64,000 nucleotides of DNA from NCBI RefSeq assembly GCF_024498075.1, contig NZ_JANHOF010000010.1, forward strand, positions 124,001 through 188,000, written 5' to 3'. The position numbers and the translations under genes were made by a program. Below are positions 9,415-18,289 of this stretch, in pieces. A model generated the notes under the pieces. That model was not told the origin of the DNA. It made no database searches and worked only from the letters and a program-made list of their open reading frames with translations. Origin of the DNA: Paenibacillus mendelii. GTDB taxonomy: Bacteria > Bacillota > Bacilli > Paenibacillales > Paenibacillaceae. How positions within the stretch are numbered: the first letter of the stretch is position 1; each line of letters starts with the position of its first letter.

Positions 9415-9930
9415 GTAGTAGCGTAAAGCCGCTCTCTCTACTTACTGCGCCGCAGGAGGGGCATTCATTAGCAGCGCTGGTTGTATTCGGCCTTCGGCTT
9501 CCTACTCCGCCGGTACGCCTATAATAGGCGTTACAGCACCCCGTTTCCTCACCGCGGAGCGCTGTAACGCCGCTTTTTACCCTTACAGCTGCTGGGGGCG
9601 CTTTCCTCTATCGACTTCTGCTTCCGTAAGTCCCATTATCGGCGTTACAACACCCCATGTCTTCGTCGCGGAGCGCTGTAACGCCGCTTTTTACCCTTAC
9701 AGCTGCTGGGGGCGCTTTCCTCTGCCAGGTTCTGATTCCGTAAGTCCCATTATCGGCGTTACAGTGCCCCGTTTCCTCACCACGGAGCGCTGTAACGCCG
9801 CTTTTTACCCTTACAGATGCTGGGGGACACTTTCCACTACCGACTTCTGCTTCCGTAACTCCAATTATCGGCGTTACAGCACCCCGGTTCTTCGACGCGT
9901 AGCGCTGTAACGCCGCTTTCTACCGTTTCG
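9415..9930. repeat. Tandem array of about 114-base hairpin repeats
   Basis: Four clear copies have the conserved word GGCGTTACA at 9527, 9641, 9755 and 9870, a period of 114-115 bases. Each carries an inverted repeat, GGCGTTACAG with CTGTAACGCC, around a loop of about 20 bases, followed by GCTTTTTACC in the first three copies and GCTTTCTACC in the last. As RNA on the plus strand each looks like a terminator hairpin. A degenerate fifth copy may lie at about 9415-9520. The array fills the gap between divergent glnS and the MarR operon. No open frame or unique spacer is present. Confidence 0.85.
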
Positions 9931-9992
9931 AGCGCGGAACTCGGACTCCAAACAACAGAGCTCCGCCCATGCTTTTATACATGTTTTTTACC

Positions 9993-10021
9993 TTGACACC
10001 GCTTATTGGGTTCATTATATT
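9993..10021 (+). promoter_or_regulatory. Promoter of the MarR-ABC exporter operon
   Basis: TTGACA (9993-9998) is followed after 17 bases by TATATT (10016-10021). It lies just past the hairpin array and 60 bases before the MarR start codon. Confidence 0.75.
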
Positions 10022-10039
10022 TAGGTTAGCTAAGTAAAT
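10019..10039 (+). promoter_or_regulatory. Candidate MarR operator
   Basis: The 8-base palindrome TTAGCTAA (10026-10033) is flanked by ATTTA on the left and TAAAT on the right, offset by one base. It overlaps the end of the -10 element and the expected transcription start, where a MarR repressor typically binds its own promoter. Confidence 0.5.
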
Positions 10040-10081
10040 ATTTTAGACGGCTTGCTATTACGACATGGAGGGTAAACCAAG

Positions 10082-10579
10082 ATGCCAAATGACCACACTG
10101 CCTCCCACGCGCTTATGCACGCATTCCGTCAGCTGAGGCACATCCAATGGGGTGGACGCCAACAGATAGATGGCTGCACGCGCAGCGAAACCATGATGCT
10201 GCTCTGCGTCCGCAGATGCATGGGATCAAGTCCATCCGGTCTAAAAGCATCCGATCTCAGCGGCTTCCTGCGCGTAACGATGCCGACCGTCTCGCAGATG
10301 GTGAATGTACTCGCCGCGAGAGGACTGCTCGAGCGCTCTCCGGATCCGAAGGACCGCCGAATCGTACGCATTAAGCTGACTGCCGAAGGCGAGCGGCTGA
10401 CGCTTGAGACTGAAGCGGCGATGCACCGCGGCATTCAAGAATTGACCGAGCATCTCGGTATACAGCGCACCCAACAGCTTATCGAAACACTCGAAGACAT
10501 CTACAAGTACTATAACGATGGCTCTCCCAACACGACGCCTCCCTGCGAGGCGAACCCAACGCTAAATCCTCCGAAATGA
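10082..10579 (+). CDS. MarR family transcriptional regulator
   Basis: This 165-residue winged-helix regulator has the recognition region LSGFLRVTMPTVSQMVNVLA followed by the wing RSPDPKDRRIVRIKLT, where the D-x-R-D/R pattern is characteristic of MarR. GGAGGG lies 9 bases before the ATG. It is the first gene of an operon with two ABC exporter genes and is expected to repress them and itself until a drug or metabolite binds. This is comparable to the regulators of LmrCD- and EfrAB-type exporters. Confidence 0.9.
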   Translation: MPNDHTASHALMHAFRQLRHIQWGGRQQIDGCTRSETMMLLCVRRCMGSSPSGLKASDLSGFLRVTMPTVSQMVNVLAARGLLERSPDPKDRRIVRIKLTAEGERLTLETEAAMHRGIQELTEHLGIQRTQQLIETLEDIYKYYNDGSPNTTPPCEANPTLNPPK

Positions 10580-10595
10580 AGGTGAACAAGAAGAG

Positions 10596-12326
10596 ATGAT
10601 TAAGCTCCTCCGTTTTTTAAAGCCTTACCGCATCCCGGTCGTCTTTGTCCTGCTGCTGGTCTTCCTGCAGTCGCTCTCGGACCTCTACCTCCCAACGCTA
10701 ATGGCTGACATCATCGATAAGGGCGTCACCTTGGGCGATAGAGCTTATATCTGGAAAATAGGCGGCTTTATGCTGCTCATCGCGGCAATCGGCGGGGTCT
10801 GCTCCATCGGCGCCAGCTATTTGTCCGCCAAGGCCGCGGGCGGTTTCGGCAAAGATTTGCGCAGCCGCGTATTCAGCCATGTCGAGCGCTTCTCCTTAAA
10901 CGAATTCGATAAGATCGGCACGGCTTCGCTTATCACACGGACGACCAATGACATTACGCAGGTTCAGATGGTGCTGACGATGATGATGCGCATCATGGTG
11001 ATGGCTCCTCTGATGTGCTTCGGCGGCATTATCATGGCACTCTCCAAGGACGTCAAGCTGTCGTTCATCATCATTGGAATTATACCTGTCCTGGCGCTGA
11101 TCATTCTCGCGATTGTCAGCCGGAGCATCCCGCTGTTCAAAGCAATGCAGGTCAAGATCGATAAGCTGAACCTAGTACTGCGCGAAAATTTGACCGGGAT
11201 CCGAGTCATCCGCTCCTTCAATCGCACGGCCCATGAACAGAAGCGGTTCAACGCCGCCAACCAGGATTTGACGGACACGGCGGTTGCCGTTAACCGGCTG
11301 ATGGCCATCCTGATGCCGATCATGATGCTGGTCATTAACATCGCCAGCATCGCCATTGTCTGGTTTGGCGGACTCCGTATCGACAGCGGCAATTTGATGG
11401 TCGGCGAGCTGATCGCATTTATTCAATATGCGTGGCAAATCATGTTCTCCCTGATCTTCGCCTCCATGATGTTCGTTATGGTTCCTCGCGCTTCCGCGTC
11501 AGCCATCCGCATCAACGAGGTGCTGAATATGATGCCGAATATTGAAGATCCGGCAGAAGGCGCCTCCTCCGCGCAGACCGCTTCAAGCGAGGTGGAATTC
11601 GACAACGTCACCTTCTACTATCCGGGGGCCGAAATTCCGGCGCTCTCGAATATATCCTTCACGGCAGGCCCGGGTGAAATTACAGCCATTATCGGCGGAA
11701 CCGGCTCCGGCAAGTCGACGATGATCAATCTCATCCCCCGGTTCTATGACGTCAGCGAAGGGCATATCCGCATCGGCGGGTCTGACGTGCGCAGCCTCAC
11801 ACAAGAGACGCTCCGCGCGCGAATCGGGCTTGTTCCGCAGAAAGCGCTGCTCTTCACCGGCACCATTGCCGATAATATCCGCTTCGGCAAGGAGGGTGCG
11901 ACGGAAGAGGAAATTCGCCATGCAGCCGAGATTGCCCAAGCGACCGATTTCGTGACGGCGATGCCGGATCAATTCGGGTCCGCCATCTCGCAGGGAGGGA
12001 CGAATGTATCCGGCGGTCAGAAGCAGCGTCTATCGATCGCCCGCGCGCTTGTCCGCAAGCCGGATATTTACTTGTTCGACGACAGCTTCTCGGCGCTCGA
12101 TTTCAAGACCGATGCGAAGCTCCGCGAAGCGCTCCGCTCCGAGACGAATGACGCCACCGTGATTATCGTCGCCCAGCGGGTCAGCACGGTCATGGACGCT
12201 GACCGGATCATCGTCCTCGACGACGGGCGGATTGCCGCGATCGGTACTCATCGCGAGCTGATGCAAACCTGCGAGATCTATCATGAAATTGTGAAGTCGC
12301 AGCTTTCAGAGGAGGAGATCGCATGA
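10596..12326 (+). CDS. Heterodimeric ABC exporter subunit with degenerate catalytic site (BmrC/LmrC/YfiB-like)
   Basis: This 576-residue half-transporter has six membrane helices (about 15-300) and a nucleotide-binding domain (about 330-570). Walker A is GGTGSGKST, the signature VSGGQKQR is intact, but Walker B reads YLFDDSFSALD, with Asp in place of the catalytic Glu. This is the pattern of the BmrC/LmrC-type partner in heterodimeric multidrug exporters, whose own ATP site is non-hydrolytic. It starts 16 bases after the marR stop, and its last 4 bases overlap the start of the second subunit. It probably exports drugs or lipophilic compounds across the cell membrane. Confidence 0.92.
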   Translation: MIKLLRFLKPYRIPVVFVLLLVFLQSLSDLYLPTLMADIIDKGVTLGDRAYIWKIGGFMLLIAAIGGVCSIGASYLSAKAAGGFGKDLRSRVFSHVERFSLNEFDKIGTASLITRTTNDITQVQMVLTMMMRIMVMAPLMCFGGIIMALSKDVKLSFIIIGIIPVLALIILAIVSRSIPLFKAMQVKIDKLNLVLRENLTGIRVIRSFNRTAHEQKRFNAANQDLTDTAVAVNRLMAILMPIMMLVINIASIAIVWFGGLRIDSGNLMVGELIAFIQYAWQIMFSLIFASMMFVMVPRASASAIRINEVLNMMPNIEDPAEGASSAQTASSEVEFDNVTFYYPGAEIPALSNISFTAGPGEITAIIGGTGSGKSTMINLIPRFYDVSEGHIRIGGSDVRSLTQETLRARIGLVPQKALLFTGTIADNIRFGKEGATEEEIRHAAEIAQATDFVTAMPDQFGSAISQGGTNVSGGQKQRLSIARALVRKPDIYLFDDSFSALDFKTDAKLREALRSETNDATVIIVAQRVSTVMDADRIIVLDDGRIAAIGTHRELMQTCEIYHEIVKSQLSEEEIA

Positions 12327-14230
12327 GTGAGCAGCAGAAGCAAGGACCCGCTGGCGGCCCAGGGGGCAAACCGGGCGGCCCTTCTCCGGGAGGCTTCGGC
12401 TTCGGGCCCGGACGGGGCGGACCGGGCGGTATGGGAATGCCCGTCCAGAAGGCCAAGAACTTCAAAGTAACGCTAAAGCGGCTTATCGGCTATCTGAAGC
12501 CGCACGGGTTCGCGCTTCTCATCGTGTTGGTCACAGCCGTGTTAAGCACCGTCTTCTCCATCCTCGGGCCCAAGATTATGGGTAAAGCGACGACCGAGCT
12601 GTACAGGAGCTTCGTCGAGAGAACTCCCATCGATTTCACCTACATCTGGAACATCCTGATCATTCTCGCCGGGTTGTATGTGATCAGTTCGCTGTTCAGT
12701 TATATTCAGCAGTACGTCATGGCGGGGGTCGCCCAGAAAACGGTGTACGACCTGCGCAAGGACGTGAACGAGAAGCTCGCCCGTCTGCCGCTCAAATTCT
12801 ATGACTCCCGCACGCACGGCGAAATTCTAAGCCGCGCAGTGAATGACGTCGACAATATAAGCAGTACGCTGCAGCAAAGCTTGACCCAGTTTATCACCGC
12901 AGTCGTTACGCTGATCGGCGTCATCGTCATGATGCTGACCATCAGTCCGCTCTTGACGTTGATTACCGTTATAACGCTGCCGGTCAGCTTCCTGGCCATC
13001 GCCATGATCGCCAAGAAATCGCAGGCCTACTTCAAAGGCCAGCAGGCGGCGCTTGGCGAGCTCAACGGCCATGTTGAAGAGATGTATACCGGCCACCCTG
13101 TCGTCAAGGCATTCGGACATGAAGATAAATCGATCCAGAAGTTCGACGTCGTGAACGAACGATTATACGAGTCAGGCTGGCGCGCCCAATTCGTCTCTGG
13201 CATGATCATGCCGATCATGGGCTTTATCGGCAACATCGGGTACGTGCTGGTCGCTGTTGCAGGCGGTATTCTCGTCCTGCGCAAATCGATCGAGATCGGC
13301 GATGTTCAGGCGTTCATCTCCTACTCCCGCCAATTCACGATGCCGGTGACGCAAACGGCACAAATCGCCAACATCATTCAATCGACCATCGCCTCGGCAG
13401 AGCGGGTATTCGAGCTGCTTGATGAGACGGAGGAGGTTCCAGAAGCAGACAAGGACGCGAAGGTCATCCAGCTGCCGAAGGGCCATGTCCGGTTCGAACG
13501 TGTTCATTTCGGTTATTCGGACGAAGCGATGCTTATTGAGAACATGAATATTGATGTCAAAGCGGGGCAAACCATCGCCATAGTCGGACCGACGGGCGCG
13601 GGCAAGACAACGCTGATCAATCTGCTTATGCGCTTCTACGAGATCAACGATGGCCGCATTACGATCGACGGCGCCGATATTACCGAGCTGAAGCGCGGCG
13701 ACCTCCGCAGCTTGTTCGGCATGGTTCTTCAAGATACATGGTTGTTTAACGGCACTATTCACGATAATATTGCTTACGGGCGCGCCGGAGCTACTGAAGA
13801 GGAAGTCGTTCAGGCCGCGAAGGCCGCCTATGCGGATCACTTCATACGGACCTTGCCGGAAGGCTATGACACCGTCCTGAATGAAGAAGCATCCAATATC
13901 TCGCAGGGACAGAAGCAGCTTCTGACGATTGCCAGAGCCATTCTGGCCGATCCGTCCATTCTTATCCTTGACGAGGCAACGAGCAGCGTCGACACTCGGA
14001 CCGAGGTCCATATTCAACAAGCCATGAACGAGCTGATGCAGGGACGCACAAGCTTCGTTATTGCGCACCGGCTGTCCACAATCCGGGATGCGGATCTCAT
14101 CCTCGTCATGAATCACGGAACCGTGATCGAGCAGGGCTCGCACGAGGAGCTGCTCGCCCAGGGCGGTTTCTACGCCGACTTGTACGAGAGCCAGTTCAGC
14201 GGACGAAAGCCATCTAAGCATGTGATGTAA
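12323..14230 (+). CDS. Heterodimeric ABC exporter subunit with catalytic Glu and altered signature (BmrD/LmrD/YfiC-like)
   Basis: This 635-residue half-transporter begins with a flexible Gly/Pro-rich tail of about 45 residues (PGGKPGGPSPGGFGFG). Six helices and an ATPase domain (about 390-625) follow. Walker A is GPTGAGKTT, Walker B ILILDEATSS keeps the catalytic Glu, but the signature reads ISQGQKQ rather than LSGGQ. Paired with the upstream subunit this gives one consensus site (this Walker A/B with the partner's VSGGQ) and one degenerate site. The ATGA overlap indicates coupled translation. BmrCD, LmrCD and EfrAB are the closest known types. Confidence 0.92.
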   Translation: MSEQQKQGPAGGPGGKPGGPSPGGFGFGPGRGGPGGMGMPVQKAKNFKVTLKRLIGYLKPHGFALLIVLVTAVLSTVFSILGPKIMGKATTELYRSFVERTPIDFTYIWNILIILAGLYVISSLFSYIQQYVMAGVAQKTVYDLRKDVNEKLARLPLKFYDSRTHGEILSRAVNDVDNISSTLQQSLTQFITAVVTLIGVIVMMLTISPLLTLITVITLPVSFLAIAMIAKKSQAYFKGQQAALGELNGHVEEMYTGHPVVKAFGHEDKSIQKFDVVNERLYESGWRAQFVSGMIMPIMGFIGNIGYVLVAVAGGILVLRKSIEIGDVQAFISYSRQFTMPVTQTAQIANIIQSTIASAERVFELLDETEEVPEADKDAKVIQLPKGHVRFERVHFGYSDEAMLIENMNIDVKAGQTIAIVGPTGAGKTTLINLLMRFYEINDGRITIDGADITELKRGDLRSLFGMVLQDTWLFNGTIHDNIAYGRAGATEEEVVQAAKAAYADHFIRTLPEGYDTVLNEEASNISQGQKQLLTIARAILADPSILILDEATSSVDTRTEVHIQQAMNELMQGRTSFVIAHRLSTIRDADLILVMNHGTVIEQGSHEELLAQGGFYADLYESQFSGRKPSKHVM

Positions 14231-14260
14231 CCAGACCACCGTACGCCAATATCCGCTTGG

Positions 14261-14288
14261 ACGGCAGGGGCTAACAATGCTCTGCCGT
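14261..14288 (+). terminator. Probable terminator of the ABC exporter operon
   Basis: ACGGCAGGG pairs with CTCTGCCGT around a short loop, followed by a weak TTTGGC tract. It lies 31 bases past the stop codon. Confidence 0.5.
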
Positions 14289-14424
14289 TTGGCATGTCAT
14301 AAGACACCGGGAACGTATTACGTGCAAAGCCTCATGAGCTGTTTAACGTAAATAACTCCCCCCTGCCGTTAGCGCTCCGATAATTGGGCGATATTAGTAC
14401 TGGGACTATGTTTTGGGGAGTGTG

Positions 14425-14523
14425 ATGATCATGTTGAAACGCGTCAATTGGGGAATGCTCGGGGCGCTCGCTTTTTCCGCTTTGGTATGGCTGCTCGCCA
14501 TCCTTCTGGTATTCAAGCTTTGA
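14425..14523 (+). CDS. Small membrane peptide, 32 residues
   Basis: This short frame encodes MIMLKRVNWGMLGALAFSAL then VWLLAILLVFKL, a positively charged start followed by one strongly hydrophobic helix. GGGGAG lies 4 bases before the first ATG and 10 before the second (14431), so either could be used. It resembles single-pass small membrane proteins of the YmiA type in layout, but I cannot assign a family. It stands alone between the exporter operon and a convergent symporter gene. Its function is unknown. Confidence 0.55.
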   Translation: MIMLKRVNWGMLGALAFSALVWLLAILLVFKL

Positions 14524-14570
14524 TCCTTGATTGCAAAAGCGCCTGTCCGCCTACGGAATCCGGCCACAAG

Positions 14571-14612
14571 CAAGCCCGTGCAAGCAGCTGACCGGCCGCC
14601 CGCACGGGCTTG
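14571..14612 (-). terminator. Hairpin after the NSS symporter gene
   Basis: The inverted repeat CAAGCCCGTGC and GCACGGGCTTG (11 pairs, 20-base loop) lies just past the symporter stop. The T-tract is weak on both strands. It may serve both convergent units. Confidence 0.45.
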
Positions 14613-14618
14613 TCCTGT

Positions 14619-15989
14619 TCAAAAGTGTATGATCCCCGTCGAGTAGAGAAACACGAGCATAACGAGAATCGGAGCTACATAACGAAGCATGAACAGCCAT
14701 ACCTTGAACCATCGGGCCGTCAGACCGGCCTCCTCGGCGGCATTCTTCCAGATGTAGCCGGCGAAGATCGTCACGACCAGCCCGCCGAAGGGCAGCATGA
14801 CATTCGAGGTCACAAAGTCCACCCAGTCGAATATCGATTTGCCGCCAAAGCTCAAGCCCCCTACAGCCCCGCCTACCGACAAGGCCGACGGCAAGCCTAC
14901 GATAAAACAGATTATCCCCGTTATCCACACCGTCTTCGTTCGTCCCCATCGTACCCTTTCCATTAGAAAAGAGACCGACACCTCCAGCAGCGACACCGCC
15001 GACGTAAGCGCCGCAATTGCCAGCAGGATGAAGAACAGACCGCCGAACCAGGCGCCCAGCGGCATCGCCTCGAACGCAACGGGCAGAACGACGAACACAA
15101 GGCCGGGGCCCTGTGCCGGCTCCAGATTGAAGGCGAAGGTCGTCGGGAAAATAATCAGCCCGGCCAGCAGCGCATACAGCAAATCTCCTAATCCGACCGC
15201 AAAGGCCGCTCCGCTGAGCGACTGCTGTTTCTTCACGTATGCCCCGTATGTAATCATAATCCCCATCCCAAGCGAGAGGGAGAAGAAAGCATGGCCGAGA
15301 GCGGCGAGCACCGCCTCCGGCGTCAATTTGCCGAAATCGGGATTCAGGAAGAAGCTTACGCCTTCCATCGCGCCCTCCAATGTGAGCGACCGCACAACCA
15401 GAACGATCAGCAAGATGACAAGACCGGGAATGAGAATTTTATTGAAGCGCTCAATGCCTGAGGAGATACCAGCTGCGAGAACCACAACAGTCAAGAGAAG
15501 AACGGCTCCCTGCCAGAATACCGGCCAATAACTGCCGATGAAGGAATCGAACCGCCCGCCGAAGTCTGTCGAGCTGAACAACTGTCCGGTGAAAGACAAC
15601 ATGGCATAATGAAGGGTCCAACCTGCTACTACCGCATAATAAGAAAATATCAAGAACGATGCCAGAACGGATATGAACCCTAAACCGCCCCATGTTTTCT
15701 TGCCGCTCAGACGGGTGAAGGAAGCTGCCGCACTGCCGCGTCCCCCTCTGCCGATCGCCATCTCGGCAAGCATCACGGGCAAGCCAATGATGATCAAACA
15801 AATAATAAAGACAAGAAAAAAAGCGGCGCCTCCGTATTTTCCTGTGATATAGGGAAATTTCCACATATTGCCCAGTCCGACCGAGCTCCCGATCGCAGCC
15901 AGTATAAATCCTGTACGCGAGAACTGATCGCCCCCGCCCTTGCCGCCACCCTGCAGCTCCGAGCTTCTCTGGTTTGCCTGCATGCTCAT
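14619..15989 (-). CDS. Sodium-dependent transporter, neurotransmitter:sodium symporter (NSS/SNF) family
   Basis: This 456-residue membrane protein has about eleven to twelve hydrophobic segments. The first helix holds the NSS signature AAIGSSVGLGNMWKFPY (about 32-48), which forms the Na+ and substrate site, followed by NGGAAF-like KYGGAAFF. It probably imports an amino acid or related compound driven by sodium. The start ATG follows GAGAGGTGG by about 6 bases. It appears monocistronic, with a promoter about 35 bases upstream of the start codon. No partner small subunit of the MetS kind lies on the same strand. Confidence 0.92.
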   Translation of the reverse strand: MSMQANQRSSELQGGGKGGGDQFSRTGFILAAIGSSVGLGNMWKFPYITGKYGGAAFFLVFIICLIIIGLPVMLAEMAIGRGGRGSAAASFTRLSGKKTWGGLGFISVLASFLIFSYYAVVAGWTLHYAMLSFTGQLFSSTDFGGRFDSFIGSYWPVFWQGAVLLLTVVVLAAGISSGIERFNKILIPGLVILLIVLVVRSLTLEGAMEGVSFFLNPDFGKLTPEAVLAALGHAFFSLSLGMGIMITYGAYVKKQQSLSGAAFAVGLGDLLYALLAGLIIFPTTFAFNLEPAQGPGLVFVVLPVAFEAMPLGAWFGGLFFILLAIAALTSAVSLLEVSVSFLMERVRWGRTKTVWITGIICFIVGLPSALSVGGAVGGLSFGGKSIFDWVDFVTSNVMLPFGGLVVTIFAGYIWKNAAEEAGLTARWFKVWLFMLRYVAPILVMLVFLYSTGIIHF

Positions 15990-16022
15990 CCATATCCACC
16001 TCTCCAGCCTTGAAGTCTTTTT

Positions 16023-16051
16023 GTAGTATTACCCATGGAAAGGAACGTCAA
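16023..16051 (-). promoter_or_regulatory. Promoter candidate for the NSS symporter
   Basis: On the minus strand, TTGACG (16046-16051) and TACTAC (16023-16028) are separated by 17 bases. The start codon is about 35 bases beyond the -10. Confidence 0.45.
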
Positions 16052-16165
16052 TGCGATGAATTGTGAGTTTATCGATATTTGGCAAGCAAACATGTGTAAG
16101 AAGAGAAGAATGATCTTAACGGGCATTCCATTAAGGCGGTAACGAGATGATCCGCATACAGCAAG

Positions 16166-16205
16166 AGAGGGAGCATCCTCTGTCATGGACAGCGATGCTC
16201 CCTCT
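16166..16205 (-). terminator. Hairpin after the Eis-like gene
   Basis: A 12-pair perfect stem, AGAGGGAGCATC with GATGCTCCCTCT, begins 6 bases after the stop at 16211. No good U-tract follows on the minus strand, so termination may be partial. Confidence 0.5.
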
Positions 16206-16210
16206 TCTAT

Positions 16211-17389
16211 TTAGAAATAGTCCATCAAAAAGGTTTGCCCCTGCGGAACAACCCTCTCTAGAATGTCCGCTGCCTCAGCGGAACCGGTCAGCCTGCCGTA
16301 ACGGCGAAGCGCTCCCGGCCGTTGATAACCCATCAGCATAGCTGTTAAGGCTTGAATATCACAGCCTGCATCAACCGTCTCACCGTCTTCCAACTCACTC
16401 TTGGTAAGCGACCCTTGACCGTCAACAGATACAGCCCATGTCCACACCCCTTCATTCCACGGGGCATGAGGATCGATTAATTGGAGCTTCAACCGGACGG
16501 ACGCTCCCGTCGCATGGAACGCATACTGATCCACGAAGGAAGCGGCATCGACGATGCGTGCCATGAAATACGGGACAATCTCCTGGCCGATTCGCGGATC
16601 CGGCAGCATATACGGAAGCTCGTCATTCACCGGTGCAGTCAGGATGAGCTTCTCCACCATGGAATCATGGTTGGCCAAGAACGTCCAAAGCCCCTGCCTA
16701 GCCGTTTCATCCAGATAAACCATCTCATGGACGGTCAGCACCCGATTCTCGATCCCATACAGAAGATAGCCTCCCGGCTCTCCGTCCGGCCGATAATAAA
16801 CAGCCGTGCGCCCTGCCTTTCGCGTGAATACGGTGTGCTTCCACCAATTCTGGGTACGAACCAGCGTCCCGTTGTAACGGGAGGCAAAGGCCTCATAGAC
16901 GCGTTCCAGCAGTACACTATCCGGCACCACGCGCTCTACGCGTCCTTCCGTTACGACACGTGGAGGAAATTGCGAAGGTAAAATCGTATATTTTTTCAGA
17001 TCCGTATACAATTCCCAGCCATATTTGCGATAGAACCCAAACGAGAATGGGGCAAGACAAGAGACAACCTGACCCTTCTCCTTCATCTCCATCAACGCGT
17101 GAGAGAGCAGCTTCGCCACATGACCCTTGCGCCTTTGCTCCGGGAAAGTCGCTACCCCTGCAACCCCGCCCATCGCCATCTGCCGACCCTGGATGTAGAG
17201 CTGAAACGGAAGAAGGGTATACATCGCTTGCAGCTGCCCGTCTTCAAAAGCACCCCATTGGTTTTCAGGCTTGAAATGTTTACGCTGCTCATCCAGCTGC
17301 TCCGGCGTGAGAGAAAATTGAAACGCGTACATGGACAGCTCTGTCCGCATATCGAAATCATCCTTGTTAAGGACCCGAATTTCCATCAT
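16211..17389 (-). CDS. Eis-like GNAT family N-acetyltransferase
   Basis: This protein of about 392 residues has the layout of Eis-type acetyltransferases: an N-terminal GNAT domain, a second GNAT-like domain and a C-terminal sterol-carrier-like domain. The acetyl-CoA site is visible as GVATFPEQRRKGHVAKLL (about 80-97). The chain ends in MDYF, and in Eis the C-terminal carboxylate acts in catalysis. Relatives acetylate amines of aminoglycosides and other polyamines, and the substrate here is unknown. The start is the tandem ATG at 17384-17389, just after GAGGTGG; the second ATG has the better spacing. A longer frame lacks a binding site. Confidence 0.85.
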   Translation of the reverse strand: MMEIRVLNKDDFDMRTELSMYAFQFSLTPEQLDEQRKHFKPENQWGAFEDGQLQAMYTLLPFQLYIQGRQMAMGGVAGVATFPEQRRKGHVAKLLSHALMEMKEKGQVVSCLAPFSFGFYRKYGWELYTDLKKYTILPSQFPPRVVTEGRVERVVPDSVLLERVYEAFASRYNGTLVRTQNWWKHTVFTRKAGRTAVYYRPDGEPGGYLLYGIENRVLTVHEMVYLDETARQGLWTFLANHDSMVEKLILTAPVNDELPYMLPDPRIGQEIVPYFMARIVDAASFVDQYAFHATGASVRLKLQLIDPHAPWNEGVWTWAVSVDGQGSLTKSELEDGETVDAGCDIQALTAMLMGYQRPGALRRYGRLTGSAEAADILERVVPQGQTFLMDYF

Positions 17390-17501
17390 ACCACCTCGTT
17401 CTTGTAAGATCGCCCGGTCCCCCGGACTACTATCTCTTCCATCCCAAGGTGGCAAACTCCTGTTTCTTGGCTAAAAATTCGCAGCAGCAGGCCACTACAC
17501 C

Positions 17502-18269
17502 TTACACGCCCAGACCCTGATTCTTACAGTACACAATCATTGCCTCGCGCAGAAACGCGGCATACCCCGGTTTATTCTTGTCAATGTTGGCTGTGAACCG
17601 GGGATCATCCACGTACAAATCGGCCAACCCGCGAAATATGTCCAGCGTACAGTCATAATAATACCGGGTAATATGCGATCGCAGCTCGCCTACACCTTCC
17701 TGTACCTGAGGATCGGATGGCCCGCGGTCCATCGCGGCAATGATCTTGGCATTGCTGGCCTCGTTCTCCGCGTGAATTCTAGCCCAGTCGTCCTTGGTAT
17801 ACTTATTCGTCCGCCTCTCCGTTGCTTCATAGGCATCCCCGTACTTTTGCCGCGCTTCAGCGGCATATTTGGTTTTGTGTTCTTCGATCGCTTTCATATC
17901 AAATCCGTTAAACATATCATCTCGGCTCATAGCCTTCCCTCCATCCAAGGATTGTATGGTCTGACTTACGGTTTCGATGATTTCCTCGAGCCGCCGTTTC
18001 TTCTGCTCCAGCAGCTCTTTATGTGCCGTCAAGGCATGCTTGCGGTCGAATCCCGGGCTATCCAGCACCGCCTTAATCTCCTCGAGCGAAAAACCGATCT
18101 CTTTGAAGAAGAGTACCTGCTGGAGCCGCTCCAGACTGTGTGCTGAATACAGCCGATGTCCCCCCGTCGTCACGGATTCGGGAACGACCAGCCCGATCTC
18201 ATCGTAATGATGCAGCGTCCGGACGCTTACACCAGCCAATGCCGCCACATCCTTTACCTTGTACGTCAC
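17502..18269 (-). CDS. MerR family regulator with TipAS antibiotic-recognition domain (TipA/Mta-like)
   Basis: This 255-residue protein has a MerR winged helix (1-72: VKDVAALAGVSVRTLHHYDE and GGHRLYS), a long dimerisation helix (about 75-110) and a C-terminal TipAS domain (about 120-250; YTKDDWARIHAENEASN, HITRYYYDCTLDIFRGLADL). TipAS domains bind thiopeptides and other hydrophobic drugs, and the protein then activates promoters with over-long spacers. GGAGGTGATGAA precedes the GTG start. Its own promoter has a 19-base spacer and the dyad TCACGTTACGTGA, so it should be autogenously activated. The adjacent Eis-like gene may be a target. Confidence 0.92.
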   Translation of the reverse strand: MTYKVKDVAALAGVSVRTLHHYDEIGLVVPESVTTGGHRLYSAHSLERLQQVLFFKEIGFSLEEIKAVLDSPGFDRKHALTAHKELLEQKKRRLEEIIETVSQTIQSLDGGKAMSRDDMFNGFDMKAIEEHKTKYAAEARQKYGDAYEATERRTNKYTKDDWARIHAENEASNAKIIAAMDRGPSDPQVQEGVGELRSHITRYYYDCTLDIFRGLADLYVDDPRFTANIDKNKPGYAAFLREAMIVYCKNQGLGV

Positions 18270-18289
18270 TTCATCACCTCCGTGTCTGT

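Noticed and set aside
9415-9930. CRISPR array
   Set aside because: The 114-base units are conserved throughout with no unique spacers, and no cas genes are present.
13172-14239. 355-codon minus-strand frame opposite the second exporter subunit
   Set aside because: Antisense to a clear ABC transporter; no start signal.
14425-14523. MetS-like small partner subunit of the NSS symporter
   Set aside because: It lies on the opposite strand from the symporter and its sequence does not match the MetS pattern; kept only as an unassigned small membrane peptide.
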